Source of the DNA: Candidatus Saccharibacteria bacterium RIFCSPHIGHO2_12_FULL_49_19
GTDB taxonomy: Bacteria > Patescibacteriota > Saccharimonadia > Saccharimonadales > UBA10212
Assembly: GCA_001788565.1 (NCBI GenBank)
Contig: MGCX01000010.1
Coordinates: 1 to 36,518 of the forward strand
Reading direction: 5' to 3'
Length of the DNA: 36,518 nt
Of this stretch, positions 28,101-35,411 are shown piece after piece. The notes beneath the pieces were generated by a model. That model was not told the DNA's origin, ran no database searches, and was given only the letters and a program-made list of their open reading frames with translations. Position 1 is the stretch's first letter. Each line of letters starts with the position of its first letter. Position numbers and translations under genes: made by a program.

Positions 28101-28153
28101 ATCCTAGTAAATATTGGCAAGAATTGCAAATTTGTCGCAATTTCTGCTAAAAT
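28101..28153. promoter_or_regulatory. Divergent ZIP / Fur-family promoters sharing one palindromic -35 (TTGCAA)
   Basis: TTGCAA at 28124-28129 reads the same on both strands; plus: 18 nt to TAAAAT (28148-28153), GTG at 28160; minus: 17 nt to TAGGAT (28106-28101), ATG at 28093. Confidence 0.55.
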
Positions 28154-28159
28154 TGAGAC

Positions 28160-28576
28160 GTGCAGTACGAGACTTTAAAAGCAATACTCAAGAAGAACGG
28201 TTCATCACTTACCCATACCCGCCGTTATATTTTTGATCTTCTCTGGGGTCAGGGACCGCAAAGCATGGCCGTGCTGATATCCCGAGCCGGCGATAAAGTT
28301 GACCGGGCTACCATCTATCGAACGATCGAGCTATTTGAGCGGCTGGGTATAGTTACACGCATCAATGTTGGTTGGAAGTACCGGGTTGAGCTTTCTGACG
28401 TTTTCACTGACCATCATCATCACTTACACTGCACCAACTGCGGTAAAGTGATCGATCTGCCATCGAATCCAATGCTGGAAACCATGATTGATACTCTAAG
28501 CGCCAAAGCCGATTTTTCGCCCCGCGGTCACACCCTGGAAATCTTCGGGCTTTGCCCGGCCTGCAGTCGGGCCTAG
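28160..28576 (+). CDS. Fur-family metalloregulator
   Basis: 138 aa; TRRYIFDLLWGQGPQSMAVLI...DRATIYRTIELFERLGIVTRI, DHHHHLHCTNCGKVIDL, CPAC; GTG start. Confidence 0.93.
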   Translation: MQYETLKAILKKNGSSLTHTRRYIFDLLWGQGPQSMAVLISRAGDKVDRATIYRTIELFERLGIVTRINVGWKYRVELSDVFTDHHHHLHCTNCGKVIDLPSNPMLETMIDTLSAKADFSPRGHTLEIFGLCPACSRA

Positions 28577-30018
28577 CCCATACTCATCGCGTCTTTAGCG
28601 TCTACCTTTTTATTTTTAACTACCACCAAGACTACCACAAAAGCTAATAGGGCCAATCCCACTCCGACTTTCAAACCAGCCTGATAGCCGTCAACCTGCG
28701 CCGCCAGCTGTTGGGTTCCGGAGGCCACTTCAGTCCTAATGGTTGAGAAAGCCACCGCTGATAGAATCGCTAGGCCGATGGCTCCGCCAACCTGTTGGGA
28801 GGTATTAAGGACACCGGAAGCTAGTCCCGAGAAGTGCTTGGGCACGCCTGAGGTAGCCGCCAAGGTACCGGAAACGAAGGTCAAACCCATACCGCAAGCC
28901 GCAATGGCCAGCCCCGGAAAGACGTTATGCCAATAATCACCGCCGACTTCCATAGTTTGGTCAATAGTGAATAGCCCAATCGCCAGTACGAATGGTCCCA
29001 AGGCCAGCGGCGGTTTGTAGCCAATTTTTGCAACTAAGTTAGCTACGATACCGGAAATCACCGCGATTATGAAGGTAACCGGCAAAAAGCTGAGCCCGGT
29101 CTTTACCGGCGAATACCCCAATACTGTTTGTATATATAGGGTTAGAAAGAAGAACATCGAGAACATCGTGCAGGCGATTACCAAAAAGGCGGCATTTCCA
29201 CCCGAGACATTGCGGTTTTTAAAGAGACTTAGTGACATCAATGGTTGCTTGACCCGGCCTTCGTTCCAGACAAAAAAAGCTACCAACAACAGGCCAGTGA
29301 CGATAAATCCCCAGACTGTCGCTGAGTCCCAGCCCGAAACCGGAGCTCTGGATACTCCGTAGACAAAGGACATCAGACCGGTCGTGGCCAGCACCGCACC
29401 GGGGAGATCGAGCTTGAGTTTCTTATGCTCTTCACCAATGTGTTTAGGCAGCAAATAATAACCAATGCCCAATACAGCAATACCGACTGGAACGTTAACA
29501 AAGAAGTTCCAGCGCCAGTCAAGATACTGAGTCAATATCCCACCCAGCAGCACACCGGCTGCCGCTCCCCCGGAAGCAACCGCCGCCCAGACACCCATGG
29601 CAGCGTTTCGTTCTTTGCCTTCCTTGAACTCGGCTAGAACGATTGATAGCGCAGCTGGTGACATGAAGGCCGCGGCCAACCCCTGGAAAGCCCGGGCAAT
29701 GATTAGCTGAGTATCAGTGGCCGCCAGACCGCAAAGTAGACTCATCAGAGTAAACAAAGCCACCCCGGCCAAGAAGATGTTACGACGGCCATAAAGATCC
29801 GAGGCTCGTCCGCCCAGTAGTAAGAAACCCCCGAAAGTCAAAGTATAAGCAGTTATCACCCACTGCAGATCATTGCCGGCAAAATGAAGATCTCTGGCGA
29901 TCGAAGGAAGCGCCACGTTGACGATAGCGATGTCGAGTACCACCATAAACTGGGCTACGGCTAGAAGCGCCAAAATTGCCCACTTATTTTCTGAATGTTT
30001 AGCTATCGCTTTAACCAC
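28573..30018 (-). CDS. MFS drug exporter, DHA2 (14-TM, EmrB-like) family
   Basis: FMVVLDIAIVNVALPSIARDLHFAGNDLQWVITAYTLTFGGFLLLGGRASDLYGRRNIF; GTG start at 30018 chosen over ORF-track 30117 because GGAAGGAG lies just upstream and the longer frame would cover the promoter. Confidence 0.92.
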   Translation of the reverse strand: MVKAIAKHSENKWAILALLAVAQFMVVLDIAIVNVALPSIARDLHFAGNDLQWVITAYTLTFGGFLLLGGRASDLYGRRNIFLAGVALFTLMSLLCGLAATDTQLIIARAFQGLAAAFMSPAALSIVLAEFKEGKERNAAMGVWAAVASGGAAAGVLLGGILTQYLDWRWNFFVNVPVGIAVLGIGYYLLPKHIGEEHKKLKLDLPGAVLATTGLMSFVYGVSRAPVSGWDSATVWGFIVTGLLLVAFFVWNEGRVKQPLMSLSLFKNRNVSGGNAAFLVIACTMFSMFFFLTLYIQTVLGYSPVKTGLSFLPVTFIIAVISGIVANLVAKIGYKPPLALGPFVLAIGLFTIDQTMEVGGDYWHNVFPGLAIAACGMGLTFVSGTLAATSGVPKHFSGLASGVLNTSQQVGGAIGLAILSAVAFSTIRTEVASGTQQLAAQVDGYQAGLKVGVGLALLAFVVVLVVVKNKKVDAKDAMSMG

Positions 30019-30051
30019 AAGCGTCTCCTTCCCCGAAATTACATGGGCCCG

Positions 30052-30093
30052 ATTATACACAAGTTGCCCCCTGGGGCAAAACCCAACTATACT
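30052..30093. promoter_or_regulatory. Divergent MFS / NDH-2 promoter region with central operator-like palindrome TTGCCCC-CT-GGGGCAA
   Basis: Palindrome 30064-30079 (7-bp arms). Plus: TTGCCC 30064-30069, 18 nt, TATACT 30088-30093, ATG 30102. Minus: TTGCCC 30079-30074, 16 nt, TATAAT 30057-30052. Confidence 0.7.
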
Positions 30094-30101
30094 ATTAGCT
30101 G

Positions 30102-31325
30102 ATGGATCCTTTAACAAAAACCACTATTGACACTCTAGATAATCCGGGGAAACAAAAAGTCTTGGTACTGGGTGGCGGTTTTGGGGGAATTAAAGCAGCT
30201 CTAGAGCTAGCTGGGCGTTCCAAATTTGAGGTTACACTGATCTCCGATCAAACTAATTTCCGTTACTATCCGATGCTTTATCGTACTGCCACCGGCGGCA
30301 GTCGGGCAGCTTCTCAAATTCCGCTTCGGGAAATCTTTGGCGACAAAGAGATAAAGCTGGTTCACGACAGCGCCAAGACATTGGACCGAGCTAAAAAACA
30401 AGTAAAAGGAGCTTCCGATAAATCATATACTTACGATGTGCTGATCGTGGCGCTCGGCTCGGTAACCAATTACTTTGGAATTAAGGGACTTCGTGAACAC
30501 GCCTTTGGTATCAAGTCTAACGAGGAAGCTCAAGAGCTTCGCGACCACCTCCATAAGCAGTTGCTTGACGAGAATAAGCCTGATCTCAACTATGTGGTAA
30601 TCGGCGGCGGAGCAACCGGAGTTGAGCTGGCCGGAGTCTTGCCGGGCTACCTCAAGTACATCATGAAGCGGCACAACCTACCGAAAAGACCCTGCAATGT
30701 TGACATCGTGGAGGCTGAAAAACGCCTGATGCCTCGGATGGGCGAGAAGTACTCGGCTCGGATAGCCAAACGGCTGCAAAAGCTGGGTGTCAAACTTTAT
30801 CTCGGCCAAAAGGTCTTAGCCGAGACTGCCAGCGAGCTTAAGCTAAGTGGGCGCATCCTGGAAAGCGAAACTGTTGTTTGGACTGCCGGCGTAATCACCA
30901 ATCCATTCATCGCCGCCAATGGTTTTACACTCAGCGAACATGGTAAAGCAACTGTCGATGAGTATCTCCGTGCCGGGGAAGATATCTTTGTCATAGGCGA
31001 TAACGCCGACAGCCAATATTCCGGCATGGCTCAAACGGCCCTATATGACGGAATCTACGTAGCCGGCTATTTAAAGAAACGGGCCGCCGGTAAAGAACCA
31101 AAAGCTTATGAGCCCAAACGACCGATTTACGTAACACCTGTCGGGCCGCAATGGGCGGCCGTTTCCTGGGGAAAAAGAGAGTTCTTTGGCTTTATCGGTT
31201 GGCTGATGCGACGCCTCGCGGATCTTCGGGCCTATCATGATTATCAGCCCTGGTGGAAGGCTTCTAAACATTGGATGGCCTTTACCGAGGGTGAGGAGAG
31301 CTGTCCGATCTGCAGCAAGAAGTAG
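30102..31325 (+). CDS. Type II NADH dehydrogenase-like FAD/NAD(P) oxidoreductase
   Basis: 407 aa; KVLVLGGGFGGIKAALELAGRS, YVVIGGGATGVELAGVLPGYL, DIFVIGDNADS; C-terminal CPIC motif. Confidence 0.93.
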   Translation: MDPLTKTTIDTLDNPGKQKVLVLGGGFGGIKAALELAGRSKFEVTLISDQTNFRYYPMLYRTATGGSRAASQIPLREIFGDKEIKLVHDSAKTLDRAKKQVKGASDKSYTYDVLIVALGSVTNYFGIKGLREHAFGIKSNEEAQELRDHLHKQLLDENKPDLNYVVIGGGATGVELAGVLPGYLKYIMKRHNLPKRPCNVDIVEAEKRLMPRMGEKYSARIAKRLQKLGVKLYLGQKVLAETASELKLSGRILESETVVWTAGVITNPFIAANGFTLSEHGKATVDEYLRAGEDIFVIGDNADSQYSGMAQTALYDGIYVAGYLKKRAAGKEPKAYEPKRPIYVTPVGPQWAAVSWGKREFFGFIGWLMRRLADLRAYHDYQPWWKASKHWMAFTEGEESCPICSKK

Positions 31326-31333
31326 AGAAGAGC

Positions 31334-33160
31334 TTACCAGCCTCCACCACCGCCTCCTCCGCCGCCGCCTCCGGCGCCTCCGCCGGAGAAGCCGCCGCCG
31401 CCGGAGCTGCTGGGCGAAGTGAAGGTTTGTGATGACGCTGATGAAAAACTATTCAGTGATGAGCCTATATAAGCAGCGTTAAAGGCGGTGACGTGCCCAT
31501 CGTACCAACCCGGCGAGGATGAATAGATCCCCTCAAACTGTTTTCCCCACTGCTTTTCTAAACCAAACAACATGGCATAAGGCAGCAAGCTTTCAAACAA
31601 CTTGACTCTCATTTTGGGACTATTCGGATCATAGGAACCATTTTTAATTTTTTCGGCGCCTTCCGGACTTTGACCAAATTTTAATCTGTCGGCTTCAGCT
31701 AGCTTAATATAGTCTTTTAAGCCCAGCAGGGCATCATGAGCCTCTACTCCGGCAGCAGATCGAGCCGGCATAAAGTAAGAGAAGATTAGCATTACCAAAC
31801 CCGCTAAAAGAAGACCGATGCCCAGTGGGGCAATAAACGGCACGAACAGGCCGGCGAAACCGATGCCCAAAACCCCAGCCCCCCAATACACATAGCCGCG
31901 CTTCACTTTTTTGGGATCTTTAATAAAAAAACCTTGCTTGTGCATGCCGGCCGATAATTCATCTTCCAAGTCCTTCATCGCCTCAAAAACTGTGCGGCGC
32001 AGACTCGATGATTTTTTAATGTCGCTGATCTTAACCTTGGCTCCCGGCTCGGCAGCCGAGAAGATAGTTTCAACAACCTTTTTTTGCTCCTTGGAAAGAC
32101 CGTCTGGCGCCTTGACCAGCTCCAGCTCATAATCGGTCTTGCCAAACAGACCCTTTTTAGGAATCTCGTGGATGTTGATATAACGAGCGATGGCCAGCTC
32201 TACTACGGCGGCGCTAAAGGCTTGATTGCGAAGCTTCTGAGATAGCAAAAAATCGCTAGTAAGGGTGTTGAAGTTCTTGGGCGGCTCATACTCGGCAATG
32301 ATGACACCGCGGCCCTTCGGGTCATCGCCAAATTTACGCCATCGTTTAAACATGAACCAAGAGGCTGACAACGGAGGTATAGCCACTGCGATAGCTGAAG
32401 CAATGAAGACGGCCTTCTTAAGGAATGCCTCACGGGCAATTTCCGGACCCGGAACAAAGGTCCCCGGCTCAAAGGCCAGTACGAACGTCAAGGTTTCATA
32501 AGCCTGCAGTGGATCCAAAGCATTCACTGCTACCACAGTCTCGGAACCATCCTTCAACTTCTCAATAGTACAGCGATCCTCGCCAGTTTGAGAAAATACT
32601 CCTGCGTAACATCTCATTCCATCTTTAAGGGTTGATTCCAATGCCGATTGAACGTGAATGCGAGCGGTGACACTAGAAAATACTTGCTGCCACTGATCGC
32701 CGTTGACATCCCAATAAAATTCGTCATGGGTTGGGAAGTTACGTACCACATTTCGTAAGCTATACCTGATGACATAGGTTTGCTGGCCATGCGCATACAC
32801 ACCTGGGTCGCCTATTTTAAGTACCAAATTATCATTTTGCTCATAGGTAGTGTACTGGTGGGCTAAACCACTTTCGTTTTTGATGCTTTCAATTGTCATA
32901 GAGACAGTGTGATCGTTATAAGTCTGAGGTATGGCCCGTAAGATTCCGTGATTCTGATCGATATCGGGAAATTCGGCGGTAATTTTTTCTATAACATTGA
33001 GAATAGAGGTCTTCTGCTCATCACGGGATAAGAAATAGTCAGCCTCAAAACTTCTGATCTTAAAATCATTGACGCCCTGCGCTGACAGCTGGGCTGGAAT
33101 CGCGCTCAAAATGACTAGTGCGAGCAAGCTAAAAACGATAAACTGCCTCAGCCATCTCAT
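31334..33160 (-). CDS. DUF2207-family membrane protein with Gly-rich C-terminus
   Basis: Start at MRWLRQFIVF (signal-like), DFKIRSFEADYFLSRDEQKTSILNVIEKITAEFPDIDQNHGILRAIP, FKRWRKFGDDPKGRGVIIAEYEPP, C-terminal GGGGFSGGGAGGGGGGGGGGGW. Confidence 0.9.
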   Translation of the reverse strand: MRWLRQFIVFSLLALVILSAIPAQLSAQGVNDFKIRSFEADYFLSRDEQKTSILNVIEKITAEFPDIDQNHGILRAIPQTYNDHTVSMTIESIKNESGLAHQYTTYEQNDNLVLKIGDPGVYAHGQQTYVIRYSLRNVVRNFPTHDEFYWDVNGDQWQQVFSSVTARIHVQSALESTLKDGMRCYAGVFSQTGEDRCTIEKLKDGSETVVAVNALDPLQAYETLTFVLAFEPGTFVPGPEIAREAFLKKAVFIASAIAVAIPPLSASWFMFKRWRKFGDDPKGRGVIIAEYEPPKNFNTLTSDFLLSQKLRNQAFSAAVVELAIARYINIHEIPKKGLFGKTDYELELVKAPDGLSKEQKKVVETIFSAAEPGAKVKISDIKKSSSLRRTVFEAMKDLEDELSAGMHKQGFFIKDPKKVKRGYVYWGAGVLGIGFAGLFVPFIAPLGIGLLLAGLVMLIFSYFMPARSAAGVEAHDALLGLKDYIKLAEADRLKFGQSPEGAEKIKNGSYDPNSPKMRVKLFESLLPYAMLFGLEKQWGKQFEGIYSSSPGWYDGHVTAFNAAYIGSSLNSFSSASSQTFTSPSSSGGGGFSGGGAGGGGGGGGGGGW

Positions 33161-33200
33161 CTTCTTAACTTTATCATGGCTCCCCCAGGCAAGTGATAAA

Positions 33201-33659
33201 ATGAAAGATATGCTAAAGCTTGTCATCGCTGGCTTGATTATCTTAGTTCTTGGCGTCGGAGCAGCGTTTCTTATCACAAATATCGATTTCTCCGTACCAA
33301 CCACTTCAGACAAAACGGCTCAATCATCAGCCAGTGGCCAGCCTTCTCAAACACCCAGCCAATACGTTGACTACTATGACGGGGTTATTACCGCTACCGC
33401 CGGTCAAAAAGTCCTTTTCTTCTATGCCCCCTGGTGCCCGCAGTGCCGAGCCCTAGAGACTAGCATCAAAGCCGGCACTATTCCTTCTGGTGTGACCATT
33501 ATCAAGACTGATTATGATAGTATGCAGGGCTTGCGGCAGAAATACGGGGTTACTATTCAGACCACGTTGGTGAAGGTCAACGACGATGGCGACTTGGTAG
33601 AAAAATATGTCGCCTATGATGAACCGACCCTTCAATCAGTGATTGATAATCTCCTCTAG
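33201..33659 (+). CDS. Membrane-anchored thioredoxin-like protein
   Basis: N-terminal TM from MKDMLKLVIAGLIILVLG; FFYAPWCPQCRALETSI CxxC motif. Start trimmed from the 33069 ORF (remainder is antisense to the DUF2207 gene). Confidence 0.9.
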   Translation: MKDMLKLVIAGLIILVLGVGAAFLITNIDFSVPTTSDKTAQSSASGQPSQTPSQYVDYYDGVITATAGQKVLFFYAPWCPQCRALETSIKAGTIPSGVTIIKTDYDSMQGLRQKYGVTIQTTLVKVNDDGDLVEKYVAYDEPTLQSVIDNLL

Positions 33660-33664
33660 GCGCC

Positions 33665-34402
33665 ATGCCGCTGATAATCATTTCTTTTCTGGCGGGAATG
33701 TTCACCATTTTAGCCCCTTGCATCCTGCCGCTTCTGCCGGTGGTGGTTGGCGGCACTGTTGCCCGAACAGGGGTCAATCCTAAAAGATCATGGCGCCGTC
33801 CATTAACCATTACCGCTGCTCTGGCTGCATCAATTATTATTTTCAGTTTGCTGCTCAAAGCCTCGACGGTTTTTTTAGGCATCCCGATACTAGTCTGGCA
33901 AGCCGTGGCCGGGATCATCATCATCCTATTTGGCATTAGTATGCTGTGGGCCACCGGGTGGGATCGACTGGCAACCAAGCTAGGACTAGCCGGCGCCGCC
34001 AATCACATAAACTCGCTAGCTCTTGCTAAGTCTGGTAGCGGTGGAGACGTCTTAATGGGCGCTTCGCTGGGTCCGGTTTTCAATAGCTGCAGTCCGACCT
34101 ACGCCATCATCATTGCCGCCATCTTGCCGGCTTCTTTCATCGAAGGCTTTATCTATCTAGCGGCCTATGCAATTGGTCTGTCGTTAATGCTGCTGCTAAT
34201 TGCCTATTTTGGCCAAGGTCTGGTCCGCAAACTGGGCTGGGCCACCGACCCTTCGGGCTGGTTCAGAAAAGCCATCGGTGCGATTTTTATTCTAGTTGGT
34301 GTGGCACTAGTCTTAGGCATTGATAAAGAAGTGCAGACTTACATCTTGGAAAATGGCTGGTATGACCCTATTTACAACCTCGAACAAAAATTCATGCTCT
34401 AA
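33665..34402 (+). CDS. CcdA/DsbD-like thiol:disulfide transmembrane transporter
   Basis: 245 aa; FLAGMFTILAPCILPLLPVVVGG, ASLGPVFNSCSPTYAIIIAAILP; follows the thioredoxin-like gene. Confidence 0.92.
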   Translation: MPLIIISFLAGMFTILAPCILPLLPVVVGGTVARTGVNPKRSWRRPLTITAALAASIIIFSLLLKASTVFLGIPILVWQAVAGIIIILFGISMLWATGWDRLATKLGLAGAANHINSLALAKSGSGGDVLMGASLGPVFNSCSPTYAIIIAAILPASFIEGFIYLAAYAIGLSLMLLLIAYFGQGLVRKLGWATDPSGWFRKAIGAIFILVGVALVLGIDKEVQTYILENGWYDPIYNLEQKFML

Positions 34403-34587
34403 CTGTGCATTGCAAACGCCCCGACCTGCTCGTCGGCGCAGCCGCCAACTCCGCTGGTGTTTAAGCGCACTACTTCGTCAAATCCTCAGCTACTCGTTCA
34501 CAGTATCAAAGTAATACTGCTCACTCCGTTGCTCGGTTTTTCCTCGTATTGCATCTGCCTGCATTGCCCAGTCTTTGAAAAGCAAAA

Positions 34588-34609
34588 AAGAGGCTTTTGA
34601 GGGCCTCTT
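34588..34609. terminator. Hairpin AAGAGGC-(8 nt)-GCCTCTT, likely bidirectional terminator between convergent genes
   Basis: 7-bp arms preceded by an A tract and followed by CTTTG. Confidence 0.6.
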
Positions 34610-34616
34610 CTTTGTC

Positions 34617-34645
34617 GTAACAATGTCACCGAAGTGGATTGTTAC
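34617..34645. repeat. Hairpin GTAACAAT-g-TCAC-CGAA-GTGG-ATTGTTAC
   Basis: Perfect 8-bp outer arms (34617-34624 / 34638-34645) plus inner 4-bp stem with CGAA loop in convergent intergenic space. Confidence 0.75.
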
Positions 34646-34734
34646 TGACCACCTCACGATGGCTACTCTCATTTTATTCCCCACGGGAATCGATTGTCAA
34701 ATGTTTATGCTTGGGGTAGATGTTGTAATTTTTT

Positions 34735-35361
34735 CTATACGATGTCAGCGTTGGACAGGAAGATGGTACTGATATCACCGTCAGCATTGAAGCTGAACGA
34801 GACGATATAGTTGTTGGCTGATTTACAGACAAGGGCGCCATCCGGGAAGTACTGTTTGTAATCCCCGGCTTGGTATTGATCTATGGTGGCTGCCTCTAAA
34901 TCACAGTTCCACGGATCGGTGCCGGCATTAATGTAGGCTAAATCAGCAATAGCCTGGGCTGGAGTCCTTTCGCCAAGACCTTCCGAGGCAGCGATAATGA
35001 CAATGACCTTACTGGCCATTAGCTGTTCCAGAGCAGCGTAATTACCTGACTTGACGGCGGCTTCGATGTTATCTAGATCTTCTTGAGTCGGCTTAGTGCT
35101 TGTCTCCTCGGCCGTAGCTTTTTCAAGATCACTTTTGAGCTTGGTGTTGCTAGCCTTTAGGGTGGTGATCTCAGCATTTAGCTTGTCTTGTTCCTTTTGA
35201 GCTTGACTGTCAGCGTAATACCAGCCGGCGGCAGCGGCTCCAACAATTAGCAATATTACTAATAACCACTTCAACATTTCTTTGCCTTTGCCAGATTTTT
35301 GTTTGGGCGGCAGGTGTTGTGGTATATCTGCCATTGGTTGGTGTGGTTGATCAGGTCCCAT
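34735..35361 (-). CDS. Hypothetical protein with TM, coiled coil and C-terminal globular domain
   Basis: MGPDQPHQPMAD... start after GGGGGAA SD; WLLVILLIVGAAAAGWYYADSQAQKEQDKLNAEITTLKASNTKLKSDLEKA. Confidence 0.82.
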   Translation of the reverse strand: MGPDQPHQPMADIPQHLPPKQKSGKGKEMLKWLLVILLIVGAAAAGWYYADSQAQKEQDKLNAEITTLKASNTKLKSDLEKATAEETSTKPTQEDLDNIEAAVKSGNYAALEQLMASKVIVIIAASEGLGERTPAQAIADLAYINAGTDPWNCDLEAATIDQYQAGDYKQYFPDGALVCKSANNYIVSFSFNADGDISTIFLSNADIV

Positions 35362-35411
35362 TTGTTCCCCCTTATGTTTAATCAAATTGTAGCATAAATT
35401 AGCCGGTGCTC

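Noticed and set aside
30019-30117. N-terminal extension of the MFS ORF in the ORF track
   Set aside because: Would cover the divergent promoter; a GTG with strong SD at 30018 fits better.
31338-31405. Gly-codon-rich low-complexity tract as a repeat element
   Set aside because: It encodes the Gly-rich C-terminus, a known feature of DUF2207-family proteins.
31237-31422. Arg-rich 61-aa plus-strand ORF
   Set aside because: Arises from reading the antisense of the poly-Gly codons.
34490-34684. 64-aa minus-strand ORF over the intergenic hairpins
   Set aside because: Translation crosses two hairpins and has no SD or family; treated as noncoding.
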